Origin: Aquitalea sp. LB_tupeE | Lineage (GTDB): Bacteria > Pseudomonadota > Gammaproteobacteria > Burkholderiales > Chromobacteriaceae | Length of the DNA: 64,000 bases | Direction of reading: 5' to 3' | Assembly (NCBI RefSeq): GCF_013391415.1 | Contig: NZ_JACAXB010000013.1 | Span: 62,001-126,000, forward strand | Shown here: piece by piece, positions 1-9,669 of the stretch | How the letters are laid out: each line of letters begins with the position of its first letter | How positions within the stretch are numbered: position 1 is the first letter of the stretch | Notes under the pieces: generated by a model | What the model was told of the DNA's origin: nothing | Databases searched by the model: none | The model's input: only the letters and a program-made list of their open reading frames with translations | Program-made: the position numbers and the translations under genes

Positions 1-749
1 CGATTACCAACCTGACGCTTGGCGTAGTTCACCAGAACCTTGCGCTGACCGCGTTCTGCGAACACGACAACGTAGGTCATCAGTGCAACACCGACAAACA
101 GCACGATGGTAAACAGGATGGGCAGCGAGCCTTGACTGGTCAGCGTGAGCGTCTTGCCAATGGCAGCCGGAACACCTGATGCAATACCTGCACAGATGAT
201 CAGCGAGATACCGTTGCCGATACCACGCTCGGTAATCTGTTCACCCAGCCACATGAGGAACATGGTGCCGGTTACCAGAGATACCACGGTTGTCAGGTAG
301 AACTCCCACTGGGCAGTCACCACCAGGTTAGGCTGCTTAAACAGCATCACCGCAATACTGAAACTCTGGAAAGAGGCCAGCAAAACGGTTGCATAACGTG
401 TGTACTGAGTTACCTTACGACGTCCCGCGTCGCCTTCCTTCTTCAGCTGCTTCAGGCTCGGAAGAACCTCAGAGGCAAGCTGAAGAATGATGGAAGCAGA
501 GATGTACGGCATGATGCCCAGGGCAAATACCGTAAACCTCGAGAGGGCGCCGCCCGAGAACATGTTGAACATGTCGAGCAGGCCCGTCTGCGACGTGTGG
601 AACAACTTCGCTAGTTCGGCAGGATTGATACCAGGCACCGGAATATGCGCACCAATACGGTAAACAATCAAAGCTCCGATCAAGAACATGATACGGCGCT
701 TCAAATCACCAAATTTATTGGCATTTCCAACTAGAGAAGTATTCGACAC
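1..749 (-). CDS. secY: Preprotein translocase subunit SecY (partial, C-terminus off window)
   Basis: SecY is the channel-forming subunit of the SecYEG translocon in the inner membrane. About 249 N-terminal residues are present; the family is about 440 long, so the C-terminal half lies beyond base 1. The translation begins [19 protein letters not shown] and contains the typical [11 protein letters not shown] segment and several hydrophobic helices. I place the start at a GTG at 749, 11 bases after the rplO stop, because no in-frame ATG lies at the conserved N-terminus. It is the last visible gene of the spc cluster, in the usual place after rplO. Its partner SecE is encoded at 26.1-26.5 kb. 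Confidence 0.96.
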   Translation of the reverse strand, partial: MSNTSLVGNANKFGDLKRRIMFLIGALIVYRIGAHIPVPGINPAELAKLFHTSQTGLLDMFNMFSGGALSRFTVFALGIMPYISASIILQLASEVLPSLKQLKKEGDAGRRKVTQYTRYATVLLASFQSFSIAVMLFKQPNLVVTAQWEFYLTTVVSLVTGTMFLMWLGEQITERGIGNGISLIICAGIASGVPAAIGKTLTLTSQGSLPILFTIVLFVGVALMTYVVVFAERGQRKVLVNYAKRQVGN

Positions 750-760
750 GTAAGTGCGCC

Positions 761-1192
761 TTATTCAATACTGCCGCCGGCAGCTTCGATAGCAGCGCGA
801 GCGCCAGCAGTCGCAGCAATGCCACGCAGCTTAACGGCACGTTCGATCTTGCCGGACAGGACAACCTTGGCTACCAGAGCCTGAGCGTCTACCAGACCAG
901 CTTGCTTCAGTGCCAACAGATCGATTTCGTCAACCGGCAGCAGGTTCAGTTCGGACAGGCGTACTTCTGCATTGAAGCGAGCAGTCAGCGACTTGAAGCC
1001 ACGTTTCGGCAAGCGACGTTGCAGCGGCATTTGACCGCCTTCAAAACCAACCTTATGGAAACCACCTGCACGGCTCTTTTGACCCTTGTGACCACGACCG
1101 GAAGTCTTGCCCAGGCCGCTACCAATGCCGCGACCTACACGACGCTTGGCATGCTTGGCGCCGGCACCGGGTTGAATGGTGTTCAGCAGCAT
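761..1192 (-). CDS. rplO: 50S ribosomal protein L15
   Basis: L15 is a late-assembling protein of the large ribosomal subunit. The 143-residue product has the diagnostic glycine- and basic-rich N-terminus ([19 protein letters not shown], near residues 20-38) that threads into 23S rRNA, followed by the globular domain. Length is normal for bacterial L15. It starts 3 bases after the rpmD stop and is followed by secY 11 bases on, matching the standard spc order L30-L15-SecY, so it is almost certainly co-transcribed. Confidence 0.98.
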   Translation of the reverse strand: MLLNTIQPGAGAKHAKRRVGRGIGSGLGKTSGRGHKGQKSRAGGFHKVGFEGGQMPLQRRLPKRGFKSLTARFNAEVRLSELNLLPVDEIDLLALKQAGLVDAQALVAKVVLSGKIERAVKLRGIAATAGARAAIEAAGGSIE

Positions 1193-1195
1193 CTC

Positions 1196-1381
1196 TTAGC
1201 CCTCGAATTTCAACAGGTAGCTGATCTTGTTGATCATGCCACGGTTTTCAGGGGTATCGAGCACTTCCACAGTCTGGCGGATCTTTTTCAGACCCAGGCC
1301 ACGGGCGCAAGCCTTGTGGGATTCCAGACGACCGATCAGGCTCTTTACCAGAGTTACCTTAACAGTGTTGGTGTTACTCAT
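1196..1381 (-). CDS. rpmD: 50S ribosomal protein L30
   Basis: L30 is a small protein of the large subunit. The product starting [14 protein letters not shown] is 61 residues, normal for the family, with the conserved IGR and [11 protein letters not shown] segments. I chose the ATG at 1381 over an in-frame TTG six bases upstream because the ATG gives the conserved N-terminus. It overlaps the end of rpsE by 8 bases (the rpsE stop TAA lies inside the rpmD coding sequence), which suggests translational coupling. Confidence 0.96.
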   Translation of the reverse strand: MSNTNTVKVTLVKSLIGRLESHKACARGLGLKKIRQTVEVLDTPENRGMINKISYLLKFEG

Positions 1382-1892
1382 GATCAACCCCCAAGATCTC
1401 TTCTACGGTCAGACCACGCTTGGCGGCAACCTGAGAAGCGGTGTTAATCTTGTTCAGGCCGTCCAGAGTTGCACGAACCACGTTGTACGGGTTGGTGGAA
1501 CCATGAATCTTGGCCGAAACATTGTGAACACCCATTGCGTCGAAGATTGCGCGCATCGGGCCACCGGCCTTAACGCCAGTACCTTCCTTGGCCGGCTGGA
1601 TGAACACGGTGGTAGCACCATGCTTGCCGGTTACGGTGTGATGCAGCGTACCATTACGCAGCGGGATCTTTACCAGATTGCGGCGGGCTTGTTCCATTGC
1701 CTTCTGTACGGCAACAGGAACTTCCTTGGAACGACCCTTGCCCATACCGATGCCGCCATCGCCATCACCAACGACGGTCAAGGCGGAGAAAGCCATGATA
1801 CGGCCGCCCTTAACCACTTTGGTGACGCGGTTGACGCTGATCATCTTCTCGACCAGACCGTCGCCACGATCTTCCATTTCGTGCTTAGCCAT
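1374..1892 (-). CDS. rpsE: 30S ribosomal protein S5
   Basis: S5 belongs to the small subunit, near the decoding site, and affects translational fidelity; ram and spectinomycin-resistance mutations map to it in other bacteria. The 172-residue product shows the N-terminal double-stranded-RNA-binding domain ([19 protein letters not shown], about residues 13-31), the [12 protein letters not shown] glycine-rich loop near residues 42-53 and the C-terminal domain ([17 protein letters not shown]). Length and order (L18-S5-L30) are standard. Its 3' end overlaps rpmD. Confidence 0.98.
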   Translation of the reverse strand: MAKHEMEDRGDGLVEKMISVNRVTKVVKGGRIMAFSALTVVGDGDGGIGMGKGRSKEVPVAVQKAMEQARRNLVKIPLRNGTLHHTVTGKHGATTVFIQPAKEGTGVKAGGPMRAIFDAMGVHNVSAKIHGSTNPYNVVRATLDGLNKINTASQVAAKRGLTVEEILGVDHE

Positions 1893-1905
1893 TCTTCACT
1901 CCGAA

Positions 1906-2259
1906 TTAGAATACGAGACCGTGTTCACGGGCTGCGTCTGCCACAGCCTTCATACGGCCATGGTATTTGAAACCGGAACGGTCAAATGCCACGGTCGAAA
2001 TACCGGCTGCCTTGGCTTTTTCAGCGATGCGCTTACCGACTACGGCTGCAGCGGCCACATTGCCACCATTGGAAACATCAGCGCGTACTTCGGCTTCCAG
2101 AGTGGAAGCGCTTGCCAGTACCTTGCTGCCAGTTTCATCAATGATCTGGGCATAAATGTGGCTGTTGGTGCGGTAAACAGTGAGACGCACCATCTTGAGC
2201 TCCGCAATCCGAGCACGGGTTTTACGTGCACGGCGGAGTCGAGCTTGTTTCTTGTCCAT
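1906..2259 (-). CDS. rplR: 50S ribosomal protein L18
   Basis: L18 binds 5S rRNA in the central protuberance of the large subunit together with L5 and L25. The product is 117 residues, the normal size. It has the arginine-rich N-terminus ([16 protein letters not shown]) and the conserved C-terminal [20 protein letters not shown] stretch. It lies 13 bases after rplF and 13 bases before rpsE in the spc cluster. Confidence 0.98.
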   Translation of the reverse strand: MDKKQARLRRARKTRARIAELKMVRLTVYRTNSHIYAQIIDETGSKVLASASTLEAEVRADVSNGGNVAAAAVVGKRIAEKAKAAGISTVAFDRSGFKYHGRMKAVADAAREHGLVF

Positions 2260-2272
2260 GTCAGTGCCTCAG

Positions 2273-2806
2273 TTACTTCTTCTTGGTTTCTTTCAGAACC
2301 ACAACCTCATCAGCGTAACGAACGCCCTTGCCCTTGTAGGGTTCCGGGGAACGATAAGCGCGGATTTCGGCAGCGATCTGGCCAACGAGTTGCTTGTCAG
2401 CACCCTTGATCAGGATCTCGGTCTGAGTCGGAGTCTCAGCCTTGATGCCAGCAGGCATCTGGTGAGCTACCGGATGGGAGAAACCCAGAGACAGGTTCAG
2501 GGTGTCGCCTTGAGCCTGGGCACGGTAACCCACGCCAACCAGCTGCAGCTTCTTCTCGAAGCCCTTGGATACACCAATCACCATATTGTTCAGCAGGGCG
2601 CGCAGGGTACCGGACATGGCACGTGCGAACTTGCTGTCGTTTTTAGCCGCAAAAGTCAGTTCGTTGTTGTCGAACTTGATTTCAACGTCATTGCACAGAG
2701 CGGTGCTCAGAGAGCCCAGGGCGCCCTTTACAGTCACTTCTGCAGCACCGAATTTCACTTCGACGCCAGCCGGAATGGCTACGGGATTCTTAGCTACGCG
2801 AGACAT
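2273..2806 (-). CDS. rplF: 50S ribosomal protein L6
   Basis: L6 sits near the factor-binding site of the large subunit, where EF-G and EF-Tu act, and has two repeated domains. The 177-residue product begins [17 protein letters not shown]. It shows both repeats and the C-terminal signature [14 protein letters not shown] (about residues 154-167), ending in a lysine-rich tail. Length is normal. It is placed between rpsH and rplR as in other spc clusters. Confidence 0.98.
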   Translation of the reverse strand: MSRVAKNPVAIPAGVEVKFGAAEVTVKGALGSLSTALCNDVEIKFDNNELTFAAKNDSKFARAMSGTLRALLNNMVIGVSKGFEKKLQLVGVGYRAQAQGDTLNLSLGFSHPVAHQMPAGIKAETPTQTEILIKGADKQLVGQIAAEIRAYRSPEPYKGKGVRYADEVVVLKETKKK

Positions 2807-2815
2807 TTGACCCCC

Positions 2816-3211
2816 TTATGCCACTACGCACAGCAGCTCACCGCCGATACCGGCAGCGCGTGCTTTGCGATCGGTCATGATGCCCTTGGAAGTAGACAGG
2901 ATAGCTACGCCCAGACCATTCATTACCTTCGGGATTTCGGTGGAGCCCTTGTACACGCGCAGGCCAGGACGGGAAACGCGGTCAATGCGTTCGATCACCG
3001 GACGGCCAGCGTAGTACTTGAGCTGGATATCAAGAACAGGCTTCTTGGCTTCGCCGGCAACGGCGAAATCTTCGATGTAGCCTTCTTCTTTCAGCACCTG
3101 TGCCAGCGCAACTTTCAGCTTGGAAGACGGCATAGCAACAGCCACCTTGGAAGCCATTTGGCCGTTACGGATGCGGGTCAACATATCGGAAATAGGATCG
3201 TGCATGCTCAT
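2816..3211 (-). CDS. rpsH: 30S ribosomal protein S8
   Basis: S8 is a primary binder of the central domain of 16S rRNA. In E. coli it is also the translational repressor of the spc operon, acting on mRNA near rplE; whether that holds here is inference. The 131-residue product begins [17 protein letters not shown] and ends with the conserved [20 protein letters not shown] region. I kept the first ATG at 3211 because a GGAG lies 8 bases before it; a second ATG two codons later is less well placed. Confidence 0.97.
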   Translation of the reverse strand: MSMHDPISDMLTRIRNGQMASKVAVAMPSSKLKVALAQVLKEEGYIEDFAVAGEAKKPVLDIQLKYYAGRPVIERIDRVSRPGLRVYKGSTEIPKVMNGLGVAILSTSKGIMTDRKARAAGIGGELLCVVA

Positions 3212-3225
3212 TTATGGTTCTCCTA

Positions 3226-3531
3226 TTACCAGCTGGCCTTAACAACACCCGGAATTTCGCCCTTCATGGCGATTTCACGGAGTTTGTTACGACCCAGACC
3301 GAATTTACGGAACACGCCACGCGGACGACCGGTAATGGCGCAGCGACGACGCTGGCGTACCGGGGAAGCATTGCGCGGCAGCTGCTGCAGTTGCAGGCGA
3401 GCGGCGAAGCGTTCTTCTTCCGAGAGGCTTTGATTGTTGATGGTAGCGATGAGGGCTTCGCGCTTAGCGGCAAATTTTTCAGCCACCTTAACGCGCTTCT
3501 CTTCACGCTTGATCAGTGCAAGTTTTGCCAT
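3226..3531 (-). CDS. rpsN: 30S ribosomal protein S14 (long, zinc-independent form)
   Basis: S14 binds the 3' major domain of 16S rRNA in the small-subunit head. The 101-residue product is the long form: the short zinc-binding type is about 61 residues and carries two CxxC pairs. Only one cysteine is visible here, in [12 protein letters not shown], so this is the C-minus, zinc-independent type. The C-terminal [19 protein letters not shown] motif is intact. It lies between rplE and rpsH, with 4 bases from rplE. Confidence 0.98.
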   Translation of the reverse strand: MAKLALIKREEKRVKVAEKFAAKREALIATINNQSLSEEERFAARLQLQQLPRNASPVRQRRRCAITGRPRGVFRKFGLGRNKLREIAMKGEIPGVVKASW

Positions 3532-3535
3532 GTGC

Positions 3536-4075
3536 TTAACCCTTGAACGGGAACTTGAACGCAGCCAGCAGAGCGCGGGCCTCTTCGTCAGTCTTCGCCG
3601 TAGTGGTAACAGTAATGTTCATACCACGCAGAGCATCGATCTTGTCGTACTCGATTTCCGGGAAGATGATCTGTTCCTTGACACCCATGTTGTAGTTGCC
3701 ACGGCCGTCAAAAGACTTGGCGGAAACACCACGGAAGTCACGAACACGCGGCAACGCGATGGTTACCAGACGGTCCAGGAATTCGTACATGCGTTCACGG
3801 CGCAGGGTAACCTTGCAACCAACCGGATAGTCATCACGAATCTTGAAGCCGGCGATGGATTTGCGAGCGGTGGTAACTACCGGCTTCTGGCCAGCAATCT
3901 TTTCCATGTCGCCCACGGCGAATTCCATTACCTTTTTATCGGCAACAGCTTCACCAACACCCATGTTGACGGTGATCTTCTCGATGCGCGGAACTTCCAT
4001 GATAGACTTGTAGCCGAACTGTTTCATCAGTTCCGGCACTACGCTGTCTTTGTAGAAATCGTAGAAACGTGCCAT
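3536..4075 (-). CDS. rplE: 50S ribosomal protein L5
   Basis: L5 binds 5S rRNA and forms part of the central protuberance and a bridge to the small-subunit head. The 179-residue product has the conserved motifs [12 protein letters not shown] (about residues 37-48), [20 protein letters not shown] and the C-terminal [21 protein letters not shown]. Length is normal. It starts 12 bases after the rplX stop. Confidence 0.98.
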   Translation of the reverse strand: MARFYDFYKDSVVPELMKQFGYKSIMEVPRIEKITVNMGVGEAVADKKVMEFAVGDMEKIAGQKPVVTTARKSIAGFKIRDDYPVGCKVTLRRERMYEFLDRLVTIALPRVRDFRGVSAKSFDGRGNYNMGVKEQIIFPEIEYDKIDALRGMNITVTTTAKTDEEARALLAAFKFPFKG

Positions 4076-4087
4076 GTTTGCTTTTCC

Positions 4088-4402
4088 TTACGCGCCGATA
4101 ACTTCGCCACTGGACTTGAACACGCGTACCTTGCGGCCGTCTTCAAGAGTCTTGAAGCCTACGCGGTCAGCCTTTTGGCTAGCCGGGTTGAAAATAGCAA
4201 CGTTGGAAGCGTCAACAGGCATAACCTTTTCAACGATACCACCAGCAACGCCACGCACCGGATTCGGCTTCTGGTGTTTCTTGGCAACATTCACGCCTTC
4301 AACAACCAGTTTTTCATCCAGGACGCGCAGAACGGTGCCGCGTTTACCCTTGTCTTTACCGGTGATTACTACGACTTCATCACCTTTACGAATTTTGCGC
4401 AT
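4088..4402 (-). CDS. rplX: 50S ribosomal protein L24
   Basis: L24 initiates assembly of the large subunit at the 5' domain of 23S rRNA. The 104-residue product begins [20 protein letters not shown], which is the KOW motif (about residues 4-30) typical of L24 and NusG. The rest ([20 protein letters not shown]) is conserved. A good ribosome-binding site (GGAGG) precedes the ATG. It lies 9 bases after rplN. Confidence 0.98.
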   Translation of the reverse strand: MRKIRKGDEVVVITGKDKGKRGTVLRVLDEKLVVEGVNVAKKHQKPNPVRGVAGGIVEKVMPVDASNVAIFNPASQKADRVGFKTLEDGRKVRVFKSSGEVIGA

Positions 4403-4411
4403 GCGACCTCC

Positions 4412-4780
4412 TTACAGCACTTCAGGAGCAAGCGACACGATCTTCATGAAACGCTCGGTACGCAGTTCACGCGTCACGGGTCCGAAGATACGAGTGCCAA
4501 TCGGCTCAAGCTTGTTGTTGAGCAGAACGGCAGCATTGCTATCAAACTTGATCAACGAGCCGTCCGGACGACGCACGCCTTTGGCAGTGCGCACTACTAC
4601 TGCGTTGTACACGTCGCCTTTTTTGACGCGACCGCGCGGAGCAGCATCCTTGATGCTCACCTTGATGATGTCGCCAACGCTTGCATAGCGACGCTTGGAA
4701 CCGCCCAATACCTTGATGCACATAACGTGACGCGCACCAGTATTGTCAGCGACCTCAAGCATGGTCTGCATTTGGATCAT
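4412..4780 (-). CDS. rplN: 50S ribosomal protein L14
   Basis: L14 forms an inter-subunit bridge on the large subunit and is the target of the silencing factor RsfS. The 122-residue product begins [20 protein letters not shown] and contains the family signature [22 protein letters not shown] (about residues 53-74). It is the first gene of the spc transcription unit here, preceded by a 205-base gap that holds a strong promoter and a leader hairpin (separate entries). Confidence 0.98.
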   Translation of the reverse strand: MIQMQTMLEVADNTGARHVMCIKVLGGSKRRYASVGDIIKVSIKDAAPRGRVKKGDVYNAVVVRTAKGVRRPDGSLIKFDSNAAVLLNNKLEPIGTRIFGPVTRELRTERFMKIVSLAPEVL

Positions 4781-4863
4781 TTGATGATTACCTTTCTAAT
4801 CCAACTTTATCCGTCACTTTCACCTGCCGGTTTCTCGCATAAGAGCAAGACCAAACAGACGAA

Positions 4864-4887
4864 ACGCCACAGATCAAGCTGTGGCGT
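4864..4887 (-). terminator. Stem-loop in the spc leader (possible attenuator)
   Basis: A perfect 9-bp stem (ACGCCACAG with CTGTGGCGT, 6-base loop) is followed on the minus strand by a moderately U-rich run, TTTCGTCTGTTTGG. It lies about 65 bases downstream of the spc promoter -10 box and about 85 bases before the rplN start, so it would be in the leader of the rplN transcript. It could act as a weak terminator or attenuator, or end read-through from rpsQ. The U-tract is interrupted, so the termination call is uncertain. Confidence 0.5.
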
Positions 4888-4953
4888 GTCAAACGGCCAG
4901 TTTTGGACCCCGTAAGGGCGGAATTCCTATCCGACACGGATAAGAAGATGGCC

Positions 4954-4982
4954 ATTATACAAGGGACTTTCGTCCCTTGCAA
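4954..4982 (-). promoter_or_regulatory. Sigma-70 promoter of the spc cluster (rplN)
   Basis: On the minus strand a -35 box TTGCAA (4982-4977) and a perfect -10 box TATAAT (4959-4954) are separated by exactly 17 bases. The spacer is itself an inverted repeat (AAGGGAC / GTCCCTT). The element starts 3 bases beyond the rpsQ stop and points toward rplN. It matches the known separate promoter of the spc operon between rpsQ and rplN in E. coli. Confidence 0.88.
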
Positions 4983-4985
4983 GTC

Positions 4986-5249
4986 TTATACCTGGCGAGA
5001 TTTCTCGACCAGGGCAGTCACCACCCACGATTTGGTCTTCGAGAGAGGACGGGACTCGCTGATTACTACGATGTCGCCGGCCTTGAACTCGTTGTTCTCG
5101 TCGTGTGCGTGGAACTTCTTAGAACGACGGATAATCTTGCCGTAGATCGGGTGCTTAACCTTGCGCTCGACCAGAACGGTTACAGTCTTATCCATCTTGT
5201 CGCTGACAACAGTACCGGTCAGCGTACGTACCACTTTGGTTTCGCTCAT
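4986..5249 (-). CDS. rpsQ: 30S ribosomal protein S17
   Basis: S17 is a primary 16S rRNA binder with an OB fold. The 87-residue product shows the conserved [20 protein letters not shown] (about residues 12-31) and the [20 protein letters not shown]-terminal signature. It is the last gene of the S10 cluster: a new promoter starts immediately after its stop. It begins 1 base after rpmC. Confidence 0.98.
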   Translation of the reverse strand: MSETKVVRTLTGTVVSDKMDKTVTVLVERKVKHPIYGKIIRRSKKFHAHDENNEFKAGDIVVISESRPLSKTKSWVVTALVEKSRQV

Positions 5250-5250
5250 C

Positions 5251-5439
5251 TTAAACTGCCTTTTCTTTCAGAACGGTGCGAACACGAGCGATGTCGCGAC
5301 GCACTTTCTTCAGTTCAGAGGTCTTGGCGAGTTGCTGAGTAGCGTGCTGCATACGCAGGGCAAACTGGGCCTTCAGGAGGCTCAGCAGTTCCGCTTTCAG
5401 CTCGTCAACAGTTTTGGCTTTCAGTTCGGACGCTTTCAT
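5251..5439 (-). CDS. rpmC: 50S ribosomal protein L29
   Basis: L29 sits beside the peptide exit tunnel and forms part of the docking site for trigger factor and SRP. The 62-residue product is a two-helix protein beginning [33 protein letters not shown] is the family signature near the C-terminus. Its start codon overlaps the last base of the rplP stop codon, indicating tight coupling. Confidence 0.97.
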   Translation of the reverse strand: MKASELKAKTVDELKAELLSLLKAQFALRMQHATQQLAKTSELKKVRRDIARVRTVLKEKAV

Positions 5440-5855
5440 TACTGACCTACCTGTCTAGTTACAAACACAGTGGCGATCGGCAACTTGGCTGCGGCCAGAC
5501 GGAAAGCTTCACGAGCGAGTTCCTCGTTAACACCGTCCATTTCGTACAGCATCTTGCCAGGCTGAATCTCGGCCACGTAGTATTCCGGAGAACCCTTACC
5601 CCCACCCATACGCACTTCAGCAGGCTTGGAAGTGATCGGCTTGTCCGGGAAAATACGGATCCAGATACGACCGCCACGCTTGATGTGACGGGTCATGGCA
5701 CGACGGGCCGCTTCGATCTGACGCGCGGTCAGACGACCACGACCAACAGCCTTCAAACCGAAATCACCAAAGCTCACTTTGTTGCCACGGGTAGCGATAC
5801 CAGTGTTGCGGCCTTTATGCTGTTTACGGTACTTGAGTCTAGTTGGCTGCAGCAT
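5439..5855 (-). CDS. rplP: 50S ribosomal protein L16
   Basis: L16 helps organise the A-site region of the large subunit. I start it at the ATG at 5855 ([17 protein letters not shown]), giving 138 residues, the usual size. An upstream in-frame extension of 12 arginine-rich codons lies inside rpsC and does not match the family. The motifs [20 protein letters not shown] and [19 protein letters not shown] are present. The 5' end overlaps the 3' end of rpsC by 17 bases. Confidence 0.97.
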   Translation of the reverse strand: MLQPTRLKYRKQHKGRNTGIATRGNKVSFGDFGLKAVGRGRLTARQIEAARRAMTRHIKRGGRIWIRIFPDKPITSKPAEVRMGGGKGSPEYYVAEIQPGKMLYEMDGVNEELAREAFRLAAAKLPIATVFVTRQVGQ

Positions 5856-6540
5856 TGCGCGGGCCCTTTCTCGTTTTCTTCTCGGTCGCAACCGGAGCCG
5901 GTGCTACTTGACCCGGCTTCAGCTCACCTTTGTAAACCCATACCTTGATGCCAATGATACCGTAGGTGGTTTTGGCTTCAGAGGTAGCGTAGTCAACATC
6001 GGCACGCAGGGTATGCAGCGGCACACGGCCTTCGCGATACCATTCGCTACGAGCGATATCGATGCCGTTCAGACGACCGGAGGACATGATCTTGATGCCC
6101 TGGGCGCCCATACGCATGGCGTTCTGCATGGAACGCTTCATGGCACGGCGGAACATCACGCGCTTTTCCAGCTGGGAGGCGATGCCATCAGCAATGATTT
6201 GCGCATCCAGTTCCGGCTTGCGAACTTCTTCGATATTCACGTGAACCGGCACGCCCAGACGAGCTTGCAGTTCGCGCTTCAGAACTTCAATGTCCTCACC
6301 TTTCTTACCGATCACAACACCCGGACGGGCACTGTGAATGGTAATGCGTGCGGACTTAGCCGGACGCTCGATGGTGACACGACCAACAGCCGCATGACCC
6401 AGGCGCTTCTTCAGGTATTCGCGAACTTCCAGGTCTTGCATCAGCATTTCCGAGAAATTCTTCGAATTGGCGAACCACTTGGAAGACCAGTTTTTGTTAA
6501 CGGCAAGACGGAATCCCGTCGGATGAATCTTCTGACCCAT
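5839..6540 (-). CDS. rpsC: 30S ribosomal protein S3
   Basis: S3 lies at the mRNA entry channel of the small subunit and takes part in mRNA helicase activity. The 233-residue product begins [18 protein letters not shown]. It has a type II KH domain with [18 protein letters not shown] (about residues 54-91 region) and the C-terminal S3 domain, ending in a basic tail ([14 protein letters not shown]). Length matches the family. It overlaps rplP by 17 bases. Confidence 0.98.
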   Translation of the reverse strand: MGQKIHPTGFRLAVNKNWSSKWFANSKNFSEMLMQDLEVREYLKKRLGHAAVGRVTIERPAKSARITIHSARPGVVIGKKGEDIEVLKRELQARLGVPVHVNIEEVRKPELDAQIIADGIASQLEKRVMFRRAMKRSMQNAMRMGAQGIKIMSSGRLNGIDIARSEWYREGRVPLHTLRADVDYATSEAKTTYGIIGIKVWVYKGELKPGQVAPAPVATEKKTRKGPRNAAAN

Positions 6541-6550
6541 TTCTTACCCC

Positions 6551-6880
6551 TTAATTGCCAACGGTCAACGAGATGTGGCAGGTCTGCTTTTCGATGCGAT
6601 TGCCACGACCCTTAGCACGGGCAGTGAAACGCTTCAGACTAGCGCCTTTGTCAACAAAGATGCTGGTGACACGCAGGGTGTCGATGTCAGCGCCTTCGTT
6701 GTGTTCGGCGTTAGCGATGGCAGATTCCAGCACTTTCTTCACAATAACCGCGCCCTTCTTCGGGGAGAAGGCCAGGATATTCAAAGCCTGACCAACGGAT
6801 TGACCGCGGATCAGATCGGCCACCAAGCGGCACTTTTGTGCCGACAGGCGGACGCTTTTCAGATTTGCAGATACTCTCAT
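6551..6880 (-). CDS. rplV: 50S ribosomal protein L22
   Basis: L22 lines the peptide exit tunnel with a long beta-hairpin and is a known site of macrolide-resistance changes. The 109-residue product carries the conserved [17 protein letters not shown] start and the hairpin region [20 protein letters not shown] (about residues 75-94). No deletion is apparent in the hairpin. It lies 9 bases after the rpsS stop and 10 bases before rpsC. Confidence 0.98.
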   Translation of the reverse strand: MRVSANLKSVRLSAQKCRLVADLIRGQSVGQALNILAFSPKKGAVIVKKVLESAIANAEHNEGADIDTLRVTSIFVDKGASLKRFTARAKGRGNRIEKQTCHISLTVGN

Positions 6881-6889
6881 CGCTTCACC

Positions 6890-7168
6890 TTATCTCTTCT
6901 TCGCCTTCTTATCGGCCGCGTGGCCTTTGAAGGTACGAGTCAGCGAGAATTCGCCCAGTTTATGACCGACCATGTTTTCGGAAACATAAACAGGCACATG
7001 GGTGCGACCGTTGTGTACCGCGATGGTCAAACCAATGAAGTCCGGCAGGACGGTCGAACGACGCGACCAAGTCTTGATCGGACGCTTGTCATTGGTTGCA
7101 CGCGCCGCGTCGACCTTCTTCAGAAGGTGCAGATCAACGAACGGGCCTTTTTTCTGCGAACGTGCCAT
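6890..7168 (-). CDS. rpsS: 30S ribosomal protein S19
   Basis: S19 is in the small-subunit head near the A-site finger and contacts S13. I start it at the ATG at 7168 ([18 protein letters not shown]), giving 92 residues as expected; an in-frame TTG two codons upstream is not needed, and an AAGGG lies about 10 bases before the ATG. The signature [20 protein letters not shown] is present near the C-terminus. Confidence 0.97.
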   Translation of the reverse strand: MARSQKKGPFVDLHLLKKVDAARATNDKRPIKTWSRRSTVLPDFIGLTIAVHNGRTHVPVYVSENMVGHKLGEFSLTRTFKGHAADKKAKKR

Positions 7169-7174
7169 TGTCAA

Positions 7175-8008
7175 TTACCCTTTAGTAGAATAGCGGCGGC
7201 GTACGATCATGTTGTCGGTACGCTTGTTGCGACGGGTACGGAAGCCCTTAGTCGGAGTGCCCCATGGGCTAACCGGCACACGGCCTTCACCAGTACGGCC
7301 TTCACCACCACCATGCGGGTGATCAATCGGGTTCATCGCAGTACCGCGAACGGTCGGACGAATACCACGCCAGCGGCTAGCACCAGCCTTACCCAGCTTA
7401 CGCAGGGAATGCTCTTCGTTGCTAACTTCGCCAACAGTGGCGCGGCAGTCAACATGCACCAGGCGAATTTCGCCCGAACGCAGACGCAGCTGAGCATAGA
7501 CACCTTCACGGGCCAGCAGCATGGCGGAACCGCCAGCCGAACGGACCATTTGGGCACCCTTGCCAGGTTGCAGCTCTACGCAGTGGATAGTCGTACCCAC
7601 CGGGATGTTGCGGATCGGCAGAGCGTTACCAGCCTTGATCGGTGCTTCAGCACCGGACAGCAGAACTGCACCAGCTTTCACACCGCGCGGAGCGATAATG
7701 TAGCGGCGTTCGCCATCGGCGTAGCACAACAGAGCGATGTGGGCAGTACGGTTCGGATCGTATTCGATACGTTCCACTTTTGCCGGAATGCCATCCTTGT
7801 TGCGACGGAAGTCGATCAGACGGTAGTGCTTCTTGTGACCACCACCCATGTGACGGGTAGTAATGTGGCCATTATTGTTACGACCGGCAGTGGCAGACTT
7901 TTTCTCTACCAGAGCGGCGTGCGGAGCGCCTTTGTGCAGATCAGGGTGAACCACCTTGACAACAGCACGACGACCCGCGGAAGTCGGTTTTACTTTAACG
8001 ATAGGCAT
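7175..8008 (-). CDS. rplB: 50S ribosomal protein L2
   Basis: L2 is one of the most conserved large-subunit proteins and supports peptidyl transferase assembly and subunit joining. The 277-residue product has the N-terminal RNA-binding domain and the C-terminal signature [19 protein letters not shown] (about residues 222-240), including the conserved histidine of the HPHGG motif. Order L23-L2-S19 is standard, with 11 bases from rplW. Confidence 0.98.
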   Translation of the reverse strand: MPIVKVKPTSAGRRAVVKVVHPDLHKGAPHAALVEKKSATAGRNNNGHITTRHMGGGHKKHYRLIDFRRNKDGIPAKVERIEYDPNRTAHIALLCYADGERRYIIAPRGVKAGAVLLSGAEAPIKAGNALPIRNIPVGTTIHCVELQPGKGAQMVRSAGGSAMLLAREGVYAQLRLRSGEIRLVHVDCRATVGEVSNEEHSLRKLGKAGASRWRGIRPTVRGTAMNPIDHPHGGGEGRTGEGRVPVSPWGTPTKGFRTRRNKRTDNMIVRRRYSTKG

Positions 8009-8019
8009 GCTCTATCTCC

Positions 8020-8328
8020 TTACTCCGCAGCGGCCGGGGTGGCGGTCAGATCGATTTCCTGACCCTGAACCAGGCTAACGTAAGCCTTTTTCCAGTCTTT
8101 ACGACGGCCAAAGGTACGGCCAAAGCGCTTGACTTTGCCCTTTACGTTAACAGTGGATACGCCTTCAACTTTTACGTTGAACAGCATTTCAACTGCAGCC
8201 TTGATCTCCGGCTTGGTAGCATCGGTAGCAACACGGAAAACAACTTGCTGATGCTTCTCAGCAACCATGGTGCTCTTTTCGGAAACAACCGGGGCCAGAA
8301 TTACTTGCAACAGACGTTCTTGATTCAT
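8020..8328 (-). CDS. rplW: 50S ribosomal protein L23
   Basis: L23 is the main ribosomal docking site of trigger factor and SRP at the exit tunnel. The product starting at the ATG at 8328 ([19 protein letters not shown]) is 102 residues. That ATG overlaps the rplD stop in an ATGA arrangement, which favours it over a GTG two codons upstream and indicates translational coupling. The [20 protein letters not shown] basic segment is conserved. Confidence 0.96.
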   Translation of the reverse strand: MNQERLLQVILAPVVSEKSTMVAEKHQQVVFRVATDATKPEIKAAVEMLFNVKVEGVSTVNVKGKVKRFGRTFGRRKDWKKAYVSLVQGQEIDLTATPAAAE

Positions 8329-8945
8329 GCCCACTGCTCCTCCAGATGCTGCACCGCCTCACGGGTGATGACGATCTTCTTGAAACGCAGCAGGCTGTAC
8401 GGGTCAGCTTGTTGAGCTTCGATCACCAGCACGTTCGGCAGATTGCGCGAAGACAGATAGAGGTTTTCGTCCAGTTCACGGGTAATGAACAGAGCCTGTT
8501 CCAGACCCATGGACTTAACCACACCTACGAATTCTTTGGTTTTCGGCGATTCAACCGACAGCGAATCAACCACGATCAGACGTTCGTCGCGAACCAGTTG
8601 GGACAGGATAGCTGCCATACCAGCGCGGAACATCTTGCGGTTTACCTTCTGAGAGAAATTCTCATCCGGGCTGTTCGGGAAAGCACGACCACCACCACGA
8701 CGGTTCGGAGTGGAAGTCATACCGGCACGTGCGTTACCAGTACCCTTCTGCTTGAACGGCTTCTTGGTGGAGTGGTTTACTTCGGCACGAGTCAGCTGAG
8801 CACGGTTACCGCTGCGAGCATTCGCCAGGAATGCAGTCACAACCTGGTGAACCAGGGCTTCGTTGTATTCGCGACCGAACAGAGTCTCGGATGCCTGCAG
8901 GCTGCCAGCAGCCTGACCTTGGCTATTGATTACTTTCAATTCCAT
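8325..8945 (-). CDS. rplD: 50S ribosomal protein L4
   Basis: L4 reaches into the exit tunnel and, in E. coli, also represses its own S10 operon by binding the leader RNA. I start at the ATG at 8945 ([16 protein letters not shown]), giving 206 residues. It shares one base with the rplC stop (TGATG). The tunnel loop region [20 protein letters not shown] (about residues 65-84) is intact. Whether L4 autoregulation operates here is open, because rpsJ is separated from rplC by a terminator. Confidence 0.97.
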   Translation of the reverse strand: MELKVINSQGQAAGSLQASETLFGREYNEALVHQVVTAFLANARSGNRAQLTRAEVNHSTKKPFKQKGTGNARAGMTSTPNRRGGGRAFPNSPDENFSQKVNRKMFRAGMAAILSQLVRDERLIVVDSLSVESPKTKEFVGVVKSMGLEQALFITRELDENLYLSSRNLPNVLVIEAQQADPYSLLRFKKIVITREAVQHLEEQWA

Positions 8946-9589
8946 CACGCACCTGCCTTCACGCTAGGACGAACGACAACATCGCCGTTCTTGGCACCAG
9001 GAACGGCACCCTTAACCAGAAGCAGCTGACGCTCGGCGTCAACACGAACAACTTCCAGGCACTGAACAGTGCTCTTGACGTTGCCGTACTGACCAGCCAT
9101 GCGCTTACCCGGGAAAATACGACCCGGATCCTGTGCCTGACCGATAGAACCCGGCGTGTTATGCGAACGGGAGTTACCGTGCGAAGCGCGGTTGGAAGAG
9201 AAGTTGTGACGCTTGATCACACCGGAGAAACCCTTACCCTTGGAGGTACCGGTTACATCAACCAGTTGACCTACGGTGAAGATTTCAACGGACAGTGCAT
9301 CACCCGGCTTCAGGGAGGAGAGAGCTTCTGCGGACAGAACGAATTCGTTCAGACCCAGACCTGCTTCAACGCCAGCCTTGGCAAAGTGACCAGCAGCCGC
9401 CTTGTTAACGCGGCTGGCTTTACGGGCACCGAAAGTAACTTGAACGGCAGTGTAGCCGTCAACTTCGGCAGTTTTGATTTGCGTGACGCGGTTAGCAGAC
9501 ATGTCCAGCACAGTTACCGGGATGGAAGCACCATCTTCGGCAAAAATGCGGGTCATGCCGACTTTGCGACCGACAAGACCTAAACTCAT
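8945..9589 (-). CDS. rplC: 50S ribosomal protein L3
   Basis: L3 is an early-assembling large-subunit protein with a loop that approaches the peptidyl transferase centre. The start is the ATG at 9589 ([16 protein letters not shown]), giving 214 residues, with AGGAT upstream; longer in-frame readings run into the upstream terminator and have no family match. The conserved [20 protein letters not shown] loop, including the glutamine methylation region ([11 protein letters not shown]), is present. It is the first gene of the S10 unit here. Confidence 0.97.
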   Translation of the reverse strand: MSLGLVGRKVGMTRIFAEDGASIPVTVLDMSANRVTQIKTAEVDGYTAVQVTFGARKASRVNKAAAGHFAKAGVEAGLGLNEFVLSAEALSSLKPGDALSVEIFTVGQLVDVTGTSKGKGFSGVIKRHNFSSNRASHGNSRSHNTPGSIGQAQDPGRIFPGKRMAGQYGNVKSTVQCLEVVRVDAERQLLLVKGAVPGAKNGDVVVRPSVKAGA

Positions 9590-9630
9590 GTTTATATCCT
9601 TTTGCAGGCGCCGATTACGATTGACCGGCA

Positions 9631-9669
9631 TAAAAAACAAAAGCGGACTCGCAAAATTGCGAGTCCGCT
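9631..9669 (-). terminator. Strong intrinsic terminator between rpsJ and rplC
   Basis: On the minus strand an inverted repeat (AGCGGACTCGCAA with TTGCGAGTCCGCT, 9642-9669) forms a stem of about 12-13 bp with a tiny loop and is followed directly by TTTTGTTTTTT. This is a textbook rho-independent terminator. It lies 64 bases after the rpsJ stop and 52 bases before the rplC start, so it would end the str-tuf-rpsJ transcript. Confidence 0.9.

Noticed and set aside
8945-9640. Longer rplC reading with 17 extra N-terminal codons
   Set aside because: The extension runs into the T-run of the rpsJ terminator and does not match L3; the ATG at 9589 has a proper ribosome-binding site.
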